Of a DNA stretch of 64,000 nt, positions 16,015-24,358 are shown piece after piece. A program made the translations under genes and the position numbers. Each line of letters opens with the position of its first letter. The stretch's first letter is position 1. The notes beneath the pieces are model-generated. The model was given only the letters and a program-made list of their open reading frames with translations. It was not told the origin of the DNA and searched no databases. The DNA lies in NCBI GenBank assembly GCA_046330075.1, contig JAXLTL010000005.1, positions 159,777-223,776 on the forward strand. Reading direction: 5' to 3'. Source of the stretch: JAJTFW01 sp046330075 (GTDB lineage: Bacteria > Bacteroidota > Bacteroidia > AKYH767-A > OLB10).

Positions 16015-17613
16015 CTAGTTTTCGGCAATTTTCATCTTTTCAAAGGTTTTGTTATCCAATGCATCCAGTGCCTTGGTCATGAATTGATTGATATCATTCA
16101 CGATATAGTAATATGCAGTGGTATTCCAGAGGTCCCGGGCGATGAGGGCTTTCAACTGGGTACGGATGAGTTTGTCTGAACGTTTCATACCATCTTCGTT
16201 ACGCTTCACAGATTTCTTTTCGGCATAAGCATAAAACTTCTGAATGAAGGCTTCGTCCACAGTAAAATCCTTCTTGAAGGCGTACATGTCTTTGTACGTT
16301 TCTTTCAGCATGTTTCTGTTTTCGTCCACATAGTTGAGAGTAAAATCGTTCAACACTCCGGCACGGCGAAGTTCATCGTAATAGGTGCTGGTCATGGAAG
16401 TATCCAGCGGCACGAACAGGTCGGGCATGATTCCACCTCCGCCGTACACAACTCGTCCTGCATTGGTATTGTACTTCAGCGAGTCATTGAAACGGATGCT
16501 GTCTGCATGATAGAGTTCGCCATGTTCATAGCGCTGACTGATATCCATTTCATAGTTCTCATCACCGGGGGCATAAGGTTTCTGAATGCACCGTCCGCTG
16601 GGTGTATAGTAACGGGCAATGGTCAATCGGACCGCTGAGCCATCCGGCAGCGGATAAGGTTTCTGTACAAGACCTTTCGCAAAGGTTCTGCGACCGATTA
16701 CGAGTCCGCGGTCCCAGTCCTGCAGGGCACCGGTTACAATTTCACTGGCAGAAGCGGAATTCTCATCCACCAATACTACCAGCCGGCCCTTCTCCCATCC
16801 GCCCACGTTGGTGGAATAAGATTCCTGACGCGGATTATTGCGGCCTTCGGTGTAAACGATTTTCTTTCCGCCGGAGAGAAACTCATCTGCCAGTTCGATA
16901 GCGCGGTTAAGATAGCCACCTCCGTTTCCACTGAGGTCGAGGATGAGGCTTTGAATTTTATAATCCTCCTTCAGTTTCTTCAAGGCTTCGCGGAACTCAT
17001 CCACTGTGCTGTCGGCAAAGCGGGAGATCTTGATATAGCCTACTCCGGGCGCCGCCTGATAGGAAGCTTCGAGAGAGAACAGTGGAATTTTATCACGGGT
17101 GATATTAAAAGTCATCAGATCGGGGTTGCCGCGGCGGAAAATGCCCACTTTCACCTTTGTACCTTTATCTCCACGGAGCTTTTTCAGCACATCGTTGTTC
17201 TTAATTCCAATACCAGCTACCGATGTATCATTGATGGTGACGATACGGTCACCGGCACGGATACCCAGTTTTTCAGAAGGGCCGCCTGAAATAGTGGTCG
17301 TTACCATGATGGTATCTTCGAGAATATTGAACTGAACCCCGATGCCCTCAAATTTTCCAACAAGCGGTTCATTGGTTTCCTTCAAATCTTCAGCAGGAAT
17401 ATAAACAGAGTGAGGATCGAGTTCTTTCAGAAGTGCGCGTATAGCGTCTTCTGTTATTTTCTTCTGGTCGATCGAATCTACGTAGGCGTAGTCGATCATG
17501 TTCAGCAATGCATCCAGCTTTTGAGCCTGAGGATTTTCCTGTGCTTGTCCGCGCATACTGAACAACGAAAAAATTCCCGCGACCACTATCCACTTCTTAC
17601 TTTGACCTTTCAT
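16015..17613 (-). CDS. C-terminal processing protease, S41 family (PDZ-containing)
   Basis: 532 residues from the ATG at 17613, which gives a good signal peptide (KKWIVVAGIFSLFSMRGQAQ); the frame opens upstream but a TACCTTTG promoter box at 17675-17682 sits there. Order: N-terminal helical region, PDZ domain (~75-160, with FEGIGVQFNILED and GIRAGDRIVTIND), then the S41 catalytic core with LDLSGNGGGYL, the nucleophile in ENSASASEI and the lysine in RRTFAKGLVQ. The C-terminal ~150 residues are a helical extension common in Bacteroidota CtpA proteins. It acts in the periplasm on C-termini of envelope proteins. Confidence 0.93.
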   Translation of the reverse strand: MKGQSKKWIVVAGIFSLFSMRGQAQENPQAQKLDALLNMIDYAYVDSIDQKKITEDAIRALLKELDPHSVYIPAEDLKETNEPLVGKFEGIGVQFNILEDTIMVTTTISGGPSEKLGIRAGDRIVTINDTSVAGIGIKNNDVLKKLRGDKGTKVKVGIFRRGNPDLMTFNITRDKIPLFSLEASYQAAPGVGYIKISRFADSTVDEFREALKKLKEDYKIQSLILDLSGNGGGYLNRAIELADEFLSGGKKIVYTEGRNNPRQESYSTNVGGWEKGRLVVLVDENSASASEIVTGALQDWDRGLVIGRRTFAKGLVQKPYPLPDGSAVRLTIARYYTPSGRCIQKPYAPGDENYEMDISQRYEHGELYHADSIRFNDSLKYNTNAGRVVYGGGGIMPDLFVPLDTSMTSTYYDELRRAGVLNDFTLNYVDENRNMLKETYKDMYAFKKDFTVDEAFIQKFYAYAEKKSVKRNEDGMKRSDKLIRTQLKALIARDLWNTTAYYYIVNDINQFMTKALDALDNKTFEKMKIAEN

Positions 17614-17674
17614 TGGTTGTTCTATAATTGTTTGTTGAAGTATAACGACTGCACCTTTAGCATATTGCAGCATT

Positions 17675-17682
17675 CAAAGGTA
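17675..17682 (-). promoter_or_regulatory. -7 box (TACCTTTG) for the CtpA gene
   Basis: Exact match to TA-N2-TTTG on the minus strand, about 60 bases before the chosen ATG at 17613. Confidence 0.6.
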
Positions 17683-17751
17683 ACGATCCTGATTTTTACG
17701 GAATTACGACAAGAAGGTTAGCGTCTCTGAACAGGACTGCCAATCAGCAGT

Positions 17752-18693
17752 TTAAATCCCTTTATTCCGGATCTTCTGCACCAGATACTCTGTAAAAATA
17801 CGTGCTCCTGCAGTATTCAGATGAATATAGTCTGAAAAACTGTTTTTTCCGAGTGAAAGGTCGGTCTCTTTGAGATTATAAATGGTGGCTTTATGTTGTT
17901 GCAGAATGGGGGCTATCGCTTTTTCGAAAGCCATTACATACCGTTTGTCCGCTCCGGGATATTCGGGTTGTGCAACGAGGAGATACGGTATCTTCTGACA
18001 CTCCAGCCAGCACAGCGTCTGCTCAAAAGATTCCAGTGATTTGTTTCTGAATTGCAGCGAAAACCGGTCGGCCGGCAAGGCATCACCAACCTGATTATGG
18101 CGGCGAAATCCATTGTACAAGGTATCCGTACTTTCATATACCGGAATATCATCACGCATTGCCATCCGCACGGCAAAGCTGTTTACCATCCGTATATCTC
18201 CGGAATGGATCAGCATCTTGAAAGCCAGGGTTCGGTTTTCGGCATTCATGATGATGTCAGAACTGGAAGGGAGCGGATTGGTGGTAAAGACCAGATGAAA
18301 CACATCGATGATGACCAGCTTTGGTTGCTGCTGTTTTGTAAAATACTTTACCATCACCTCCGTGTTGATTGGGGTTTGATCGTCGGTGCCGAGGTTATAG
18401 GCTGAATAGCCCTCTGCCTCAAAGACGGCCGGATCGATTCCTCTGTTGGCGCGTGATGAACCAAAGATCAGAATGTCATACGGATGATCGTTACGAAACT
18501 GGTTGAGTCGGGCATGGGTATACCCACCTTTGAGAACAAGTCCTTGCGTCATGTGAAAGATCAATGGAACATGACCGAAACTGATCCGTGAAAAGGCCAT
18601 GATCATGGCCGAATACACCATTAACAGTGCCAGCAGGAAGGTACAACACCTGCCTGCAAAGTTCATTAGAGAAAATCCGGATGTAGATTTCAC
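17752..18693 (-). CDS. Membrane-anchored SGNH/DltD-like protein
   Basis: 313 residues. One N-terminal transmembrane helix (~13-35) anchors an SGNH-like domain: the nucleophile block DILIFGSSRANRGIDP (S in GSS), a central YNLGTDDQTP block, and the catalytic Asp/His block DYIHLNTAGARIF near the C-terminus. Such proteins act on acyl or acetyl esters of envelope glycans or lipids; the substrate here is unknown. It lies on the same strand as the methyltransferase and the NRPS/PKS cluster and might be its last gene, but the intergenic distances allow separate transcription. Confidence 0.75.
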   Translation of the reverse strand: MKSTSGFSLMNFAGRCCTFLLALLMVYSAMIMAFSRISFGHVPLIFHMTQGLVLKGGYTHARLNQFRNDHPYDILIFGSSRANRGIDPAVFEAEGYSAYNLGTDDQTPINTEVMVKYFTKQQQPKLVIIDVFHLVFTTNPLPSSSDIIMNAENRTLAFKMLIHSGDIRMVNSFAVRMAMRDDIPVYESTDTLYNGFRRHNQVGDALPADRFSLQFRNKSLESFEQTLCWLECQKIPYLLVAQPEYPGADKRYVMAFEKAIAPILQQHKATIYNLKETDLSLGKNSFSDYIHLNTAGARIFTEYLVQKIRNKGI

Positions 18694-18736
18694 GACGATG
18701 GCTGTTTAACGGCTGTTGACCGGAACAAAAAACTCA

Positions 18737-19453
18737 TTATTTCTTGATGATATACCCGTGCGAGTACCTGTTACCGAAAAGGGTAAATACCTCTTCCGGT
18801 TTATCCGTGAAAAATTCATCGCAGGCCAGTTTGACACCGGCATTGATTGCATCTCCTTTCATGGTTTGATCCGGATCGTGATAGTCCATGAGGATCAATA
18901 CCGCCTTGGGTGAAAGCCTTGGATAAATGTTACGAAGCAGATGCAACATGATCTCCTTATGCTTTTCCGGTTCACCTCCGAAACCACAATCAATATGACC
19001 AAAGGCAATCTGTTGTGGTAATTGCGCCGGAATGGTTTCATAGAAATCGCCGGCACAGATATGCGGATCGTTCAACAGATTCGATTTGAAATTTTTCTCC
19101 AGACGCTCACGAATGTTACCCTCTACCCCGTATTTGCTCTGGAAATTATCATAGAGCCACATCGATCGGTCGGGGAAGTAATTCTGCAGTACTTTCTGGA
19201 AAATCATCGCAGATTGACCGTCAAAACAGCCGGCTTCGATCCACTCTCCCTGTACCTCGGTATTGATTACCTGCTGCGTGAGCAGCATGAAGTTCATCCG
19301 TTGCACCAGCGTGTGCATGGTGTTCATGCCGTCGGGAGTACGGACGAGGTTATAGTGCAGGCCGAGTTTCTGTGAAACTTTATTGAAAAGCTTCACCAGA
19401 CTTCCTTCAGGGCGGACCATACCCGGAAGGTTATACAAAGATTTGAAATGCAT
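18737..19453 (-). CDS. TylF/MycF-family methyltransferase
   Basis: 238 residues from the ATG at 19453, chosen because a TACCTTTG box lies 20 bases upstream (19474-19481) and leaves no room for the longer frame. The SAM site is GEWIEAGCFDGQSAMI; a metal/hydroxyl binding region follows with FGHIDCGFG and ILMDYHDPDQT. TylF, MycF and NovP are Mg-dependent O-methyltransferases acting on sugars of antibiotics, so the gene could be a tailoring enzyme for the NRPS/PKS product next to it; other Bacteroidota members sit in polysaccharide loci. The asparagine or aspartate ligands cannot be verified by eye. Confidence 0.8.
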   Translation of the reverse strand: MHFKSLYNLPGMVRPEGSLVKLFNKVSQKLGLHYNLVRTPDGMNTMHTLVQRMNFMLLTQQVINTEVQGEWIEAGCFDGQSAMIFQKVLQNYFPDRSMWLYDNFQSKYGVEGNIRERLEKNFKSNLLNDPHICAGDFYETIPAQLPQQIAFGHIDCGFGGEPEKHKEIMLHLLRNIYPRLSPKAVLILMDYHDPDQTMKGDAINAGVKLACDEFFTDKPEEVFTLFGNRYSHGYIIKK

Positions 19454-19473
19454 GATAAATGGATTAGGCAGTA

Positions 19474-19481
19474 CAAAGGTA
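19474..19481 (-). promoter_or_regulatory. -7 box (TACCTTTG) for the methyltransferase
   Basis: Exact TA-N2-TTTG match on the minus strand, 20 bases before the ATG at 19453. It implies that the methyltransferase can be transcribed separately from the upstream NRPS operon. Confidence 0.6.
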
Positions 19482-19629
19482 GGAGCTGAATACATACGAG
19501 TCAAGAGTAAACACCACAAATTCAGCCACTTTAAAAGCAAAAAACGGCCTTATGAACAATCCTTCATTTATTGGCGGCGGACATTAACGATTTAAGGACC
19601 CTTTCCGGTTCTGGCAGGAGGCGGCCGTT

Positions 19630-20295
19630 TCAGCCAAGAAAAAATAGCGGAGGCGAAACCATAGGCTGTTCAGTAGCCAGACTGATCACGAGATTTCCTG
19701 TAGTGAATGACGACAACGGGTATTCGTGGCCGTTATAATCCGATACCTCATGAGCTGTATTGAGCTTCCAGAGATCATCCGTAATCCCGGACCCGTCGGC
19801 TTTCAGTACTGCTTCCTTTCGGGTCCATACGGTGAAAAAATCAAGATCTGTATTCACCCTTGTTTTCTCATCCGCATGCAGCTGTGTGCGTTCCAGCTCC
19901 GCAAAACGCCGTGTAGGCTCGATACATTCCACATCGATTCCACCGCGACAAGGCCCGAAATAATAAACATTATATCCTGAAGTCCGGCTCACGTTAAAAT
20001 GAAAATGCGCTTGCGGTGCAACCGGTTTGCCAAACTGCTCCTGTTCATATAGCTTCTCCGCTGGTGAACGCTGCAGCCAATGTGCCAGCAGTTTTCGTAA
20101 GGTAGCACGCCGGTTAATAAACGACAAACGGTCCTCGTCCCTGGCAAAACGTGAGGCCTTCTCTAATTCCTCAGCACTTAGCACCGCCTGATCCGCTTTC
20201 GATACCGTGAGCGGTTGTACCAGAATCAGGGCATTCAAGGACGGATCAGCAGCAGTAATTGCATCGGGGAGAAACCGTATGGATTCAGCCAGCAT
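19630..20295 (-). CDS. Sfp-type 4'-phosphopantetheinyl transferase
   Basis: 221 residues from the ATG at 20295, one base after the stop of the NRPS gene (TAA-C-ATG), so the two are translationally coupled. The enzyme moves the phosphopantetheine arm of CoA onto carrier-protein serines. Motifs: FNVSRTSGY, the metal-binding GIDVECIEPTRRF, and the signature FFTVWTRKEAVLKADGSGI, which is the WxxKEAxxKxxG helix of Sfp-type enzymes. Within the cluster it would activate the three carrier domains of the two synthetases. It is the dedicated activator; a separate AcpS for fatty acid synthesis would be expected elsewhere. Confidence 0.93.
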   Translation of the reverse strand: MLAESIRFLPDAITAADPSLNALILVQPLTVSKADQAVLSAEELEKASRFARDEDRLSFINRRATLRKLLAHWLQRSPAEKLYEQEQFGKPVAPQAHFHFNVSRTSGYNVYYFGPCRGGIDVECIEPTRRFAELERTQLHADEKTRVNTDLDFFTVWTRKEAVLKADGSGITDDLWKLNTAHEVSDYNGHEYPLSSFTTGNLVISLATEQPMVSPPLFFLG

Positions 20296-20296
20296 G

Positions 20297-23200
20297 TTAA
20301 CGGATGACTTTCTGCAGATAACGCGAAACCAGCACCGATAGCTGATCAACATTCGGCTCCCAGAAGATCGAGTTATGATCTCCGTTCACCGTCTCCACAG
20401 ACACCTTTCCTTTTACAAAGTGCGACCAACCCAAATCCTCATCATACTCATTGTTGAAGAAACCTTCCTTCGCCCGGATCAGCAGCACATCACCTTCGTA
20501 CGATTGTATCTTATAGCTCATCAACGCATCATGACAGGCTTCTTCAATGCGGCGGAAATAGGCAGCAGATTCCTGTCCGATCATCTCGGCCATCTTATGT
20601 TTCTCGAGCCATGATTCGATATCATTGTTCCGCTGCTGCATTTTCTTCCGCGCTTCAAAGTACTTGTTACGCTCTTCTTTATCAGCCATGGCGAGTTCGA
20701 AGGCGCGTTTCACCATTCGTTCTGCTTTGAGCTGCACATCGACGAGTTGTTTTACACCGGTCGGCAGAAAATCTTTTTTCTTGCCGGCATCGATATCGAA
20801 CAAGCATACAAACGGAACTTCATGTCCCTGCGCTTTCAGTTGACGGGCCATCTCAAAGGCTAGATATCCACCGAATGATCCACCGGCAAGGTAGTAAGGA
20901 CCCATCGGCTGAAATTTGCGGATGGCATCGATATGATAACTGGCCATCTCCACCATATCATGGAACGGTGTATCCACTCCGTTCAATCCGTAGGCCTGCA
21001 AGCCGTAGCTGGGTTGCTCGTGGGCGAGTCGCTGCGCGAGTGCATGATATTTGAATACGTTACCGCTGATACCGTGAGCAAAATAAAGTGGCTTATTGAG
21101 TCCTGTATTTTTCAGCGGAACAATGGGATTCCAGTGCTCTTCCGTTTCAGGACTTTCATACAGTACACTCAGTTTACGGATCGTTGGTGAAGAGAAAAGA
21201 ACGGCAAGCGGCAGTTTCACTTTTGTGAGACGCTCAAGGTCCACCATGATCTTCACAGCGAGAATAGAGTGTCCGCCGAGTTCAAAGAAATCATCATCGA
21301 GATGGATGTTTTCTACCTGTAGCGTATCTTCCCACAGTGTGCGGATCGTTTGCTGGATGGGCGTAAACACTTCATCACTGGCAGCACGTTCGCGACGGTC
21401 GGACTTTTGTTCACCGGGTTTCGGTAAGGCGTTCCTGTTAATCTTTCCATTCGGAGTGAGCGGGAATTCAGTCATCACCACCCATTGCGATGGAATCATG
21501 TATTCCGGCAGCGTTGCCGACATTCTGTTGCGGCATTGCTGTACCAGATCATTTTCGCTGAGGGTGAGATCTGCAACCGTGTACCAAACCACCAGTGAAT
21601 TCTGGCCGGATTTATCCGGTACTGCCATCACCACCGACTGCGCGATTTCAGGACAATTGTTCAATGCTGTTTCAATCTCACCCAGCTCAATGCGGTAACC
21701 CCTGATCTTCACCTGATAGTCAAGACGGTTCAGGAAGTAATACCTTCCTTCAGCATCCATCAGTACGCGGTCTCCGGTACGGTAAGCCATTCCCTGACCA
21801 TCCGGCGATGGAATAAATTTTTCAGCATTCAGCTCGGGCCGGTTCAGGTAGCCTGCGGCTACGCCGGCGCCTGAAATCCAGAGTTCACCTGCAACACCTA
21901 ACGGACATGCCTTACCGTTAGGATCCATGATATAGAGCTTTGTATTGGCAACAGGTCGTCCGATACTCATGATTCCGTTCCGGTGACGGGTCAGTGTCTC
22001 CGGTGATACCAGCGATATCGTCGACCATATCGTTGTTTCAGTAGGACCGTAAAGGTTCCAGATTTCGCGGGTGCACTTCAGCAGTTTTTCTGCAAGCTCT
22101 ATCCGCAATGCTTCACCGCCACAGAGTACCGCCAGGTCCTGCTTACCTTTCCAGCCGCCCATAAACAGCAGTTCATAGGTTGCAGGTGTCGCCTGCAGGA
22201 ACCGGATTGAATTCCGCTCGATATAGGTCGCCATCCAGGCCGGATCCATGGCCTGCTCCTTAGTGGCAATATGCACCGATGCACCATGCATCAGCGGCAT
22301 GAAGAGTTCAAGTACTGAAATATCAAAGGAAATCGTTGTAATTGCCAGTAAACGCTCTTCGCGGTCGAGTCCCATTTTGGGAGCAAGATCGTTGAGAAGA
22401 TTGGTAACACCAGCGTGTTTTACCAGCACACCCTTGGGATTTCCTGTAGAACCGGAAGTATACAGCACATAGGCCGGAGTATCTGCCGTTACAGGATAAT
22501 GTATCAGATTAGTGACCGGAGTTGCGCCCAGCAACTCATCGAGGTATACCACTTTCTCCTGTGGAAACTGTAACTGTTCCTGCAGCTCACGGGTAATGAT
22601 CACCAACGGAGCCTGCGAATCATTGACCATGTAGTGCAGGCGATCAGCCGGGAATCCGGGATCCAGCGGGAGATAAGCCGCTCCTGATTTCATGATGCTC
22701 ACCAGAACGGCAGGAAGTTCAGCGATACGTGGCAAACAGACACCCACATAGGTTCCTTCTCCGATTCCTCTGGCCTGCAGGATCGCAGCGCGGGAATCAG
22801 AAAAGTCCTTGAGTTCTTCGTAGGTAATTGTTTTCCCCTGACTCACAACTGCAGGGTGCTGATGACGCAACGTTGGAATAACGGATTCAATGCATTCATG
22901 AATCCCGTATGGCCGTTCAAAATTAATCTGAGTGGTATTGACACGGGCGAAGAACTTCAGTTCATCGTCGGTTACAATATTAAAATCTGCAATTGCAGCT
23001 TCCGGATTTTCAACGATACCCTTCATCAGGCTGATAAACTCCTCCATCCTGCGACGCATCATTGACTCTTCAAACAGGTCGTTGTTAAAGGTACATTCCA
23101 GCACCAGCACTTCGCCTTGACCGGAAGCATTGAGGAAAATTTCAAAGTTTTCGAAATAACGCGGGTTGGTGCTGACTTTGAAGCTGCAACCTTCAAAATG

Positions 23201-24343
23201 GAAACCTTCGGTAAATCCGATATCCACATTCATCACGACCGGTACCAGCGGAATACGGGACGGGTCGCGGTGAATATTGAGTTTCTGGATCAGACTGCCA
23301 AAAGTAAACTGCTGATGATCGAATGCGTCGAACATATATGCTCTGCGCGTCTTCAGATACTCAGTAAACTTTTGTTTAGGCTGCACCGAGCAACGCAACG
23401 GCAACAGGTTCACGCAATGACCTACCAGATTATAAAGTCCTTCAACGTTTTGTCCGGCTGCCGGCAGGCCCACTACCAGGTCAGGCTGACCTGTAACGCG
23501 GTAGAGATAACTCTCAAAGGCAGCCAGCATCAGCGTCACAAAAGAAGTATTTGTCTTTTTACTCAGCTGACGCAAGGCAAGAACGGTATCCGGCGGCACC
23601 GGAACATCGATCCGTTTCGCATGGAAACTGCGAAGTGCGGGACGTGTAAAATCATTGGGAAATTCCACTACCGGAATATCTCCCTGGTACTGATTGATCC
23701 AGTAATTCTCCGTTTCGGTCTGGTTTTCGCTGTGACGATATTGTTCCTGTTCCACAGCATAATCTGCAAATGAAACGGGGCTTTCCAGCGAAGGGAATTG
23801 ATTTTTTACCGCTGCGGAATAATAATCGCTCAGGTCGCGGATCAGCAGACTCAGCGACCAGCCATCACAGATGATATGATGTCCGGTAATGATGAGTGCA
23901 TGTTCGTGATCGTTGAAAACTATCAGCAGCGCACGGATCAGCGGGCCCTTTGACAGATTAAACGCATGCAGGGTTGCTTCCCGCGCAAATTTGGCGATCA
24001 CCAGTGCGGGCTCTTCATAACTACCGGCATATACTTCTTCCCAGGGCGTAACCACAAAAGGTGCGATGGAAATACCGGTACCATCCTCTGTAAACACCGA
24101 CCGCAGTGCATCATGGCGTTGCATCACCTGCTCAAATGATTTGCGCAGGTATTCACGGTTCAGGGCTCCCGAGAGACGAATAGTCACTGACTCATTGTAA
24201 GCACAGTTGGCACCATCACCGCCGAGTTGAACCGAGGTATATATTTCGCGCTGAGCTTCCGTAGAAGGCACCTGCACGATCAGCGATTCAAACGGATCGA
24301 AATCAACAGATTCAAAAGTAAAACCCGAAGGATTTTTTGACAT
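20297..24343 (-). CDS. Nonribosomal peptide synthetase, C-A-PCP-TE (glycine-like A domain)
   Basis: 1348 residues. Order: condensation domain (~20-460) with intact HHIICDG at ~154; adenylation domain (~480-980) with YVLYTSGSTGNPKG, YGPTETTIW, YRTGDRV and NGKINRNALP; carrier domain with FFELGGHSILAVK (Ser ~1025); thioesterase (~1090-1348) with nucleophile in AGGSFGGYLAF and the histidine in NGDHNS. Reading the specificity positions by eye (FDISVLELF, LQATPATY, AVLCGGEAL, WNLYGPTETTIW) gives DILQLGLIWK, which I recall as a glycine signature. The protein would accept the beta-amino acyl chain from the upstream hybrid synthetase, add glycine and release the product. Fifteen bases separate it from the upstream synthetase gene. 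Confidence 0.95.
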   Translation of the reverse strand: MSKNPSGFTFESVDFDPFESLIVQVPSTEAQREIYTSVQLGGDGANCAYNESVTIRLSGALNREYLRKSFEQVMQRHDALRSVFTEDGTGISIAPFVVTPWEEVYAGSYEEPALVIAKFAREATLHAFNLSKGPLIRALLIVFNDHEHALIITGHHIICDGWSLSLLIRDLSDYYSAAVKNQFPSLESPVSFADYAVEQEQYRHSENQTETENYWINQYQGDIPVVEFPNDFTRPALRSFHAKRIDVPVPPDTVLALRQLSKKTNTSFVTLMLAAFESYLYRVTGQPDLVVGLPAAGQNVEGLYNLVGHCVNLLPLRCSVQPKQKFTEYLKTRRAYMFDAFDHQQFTFGSLIQKLNIHRDPSRIPLVPVVMNVDIGFTEGFHFEGCSFKVSTNPRYFENFEIFLNASGQGEVLVLECTFNNDLFEESMMRRRMEEFISLMKGIVENPEAAIADFNIVTDDELKFFARVNTTQINFERPYGIHECIESVIPTLRHQHPAVVSQGKTITYEELKDFSDSRAAILQARGIGEGTYVGVCLPRIAELPAVLVSIMKSGAAYLPLDPGFPADRLHYMVNDSQAPLVIITRELQEQLQFPQEKVVYLDELLGATPVTNLIHYPVTADTPAYVLYTSGSTGNPKGVLVKHAGVTNLLNDLAPKMGLDREERLLAITTISFDISVLELFMPLMHGASVHIATKEQAMDPAWMATYIERNSIRFLQATPATYELLFMGGWKGKQDLAVLCGGEALRIELAEKLLKCTREIWNLYGPTETTIWSTISLVSPETLTRHRNGIMSIGRPVANTKLYIMDPNGKACPLGVAGELWISGAGVAAGYLNRPELNAEKFIPSPDGQGMAYRTGDRVLMDAEGRYYFLNRLDYQVKIRGYRIELGEIETALNNCPEIAQSVVMAVPDKSGQNSLVVWYTVADLTLSENDLVQQCRNRMSATLPEYMIPSQWVVMTEFPLTPNGKINRNALPKPGEQKSDRRERAASDEVFTPIQQTIRTLWEDTLQVENIHLDDDFFELGGHSILAVKIMVDLERLTKVKLPLAVLFSSPTIRKLSVLYESPETEEHWNPIVPLKNTGLNKPLYFAHGISGNVFKYHALAQRLAHEQPSYGLQAYGLNGVDTPFHDMVEMASYHIDAIRKFQPMGPYYLAGGSFGGYLAFEMARQLKAQGHEVPFVCLFDIDAGKKKDFLPTGVKQLVDVQLKAERMVKRAFELAMADKEERNKYFEARKKMQQRNNDIESWLEKHKMAEMIGQESAAYFRRIEEACHDALMSYKIQSYEGDVLLIRAKEGFFNNEYDEDLGWSHFVKGKVSVETVNGDHNSIFWEPNVDQLSVLVSRYLQKVIR

Positions 24344-24358
24344 AGAAGGCGCTCGCGA

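Noticed and set aside
17752..18693. Assigning the SGNH-like protein as DltD
   Set aside because: No dlt genes are near, and the shared features are only those of the general SGNH fold.
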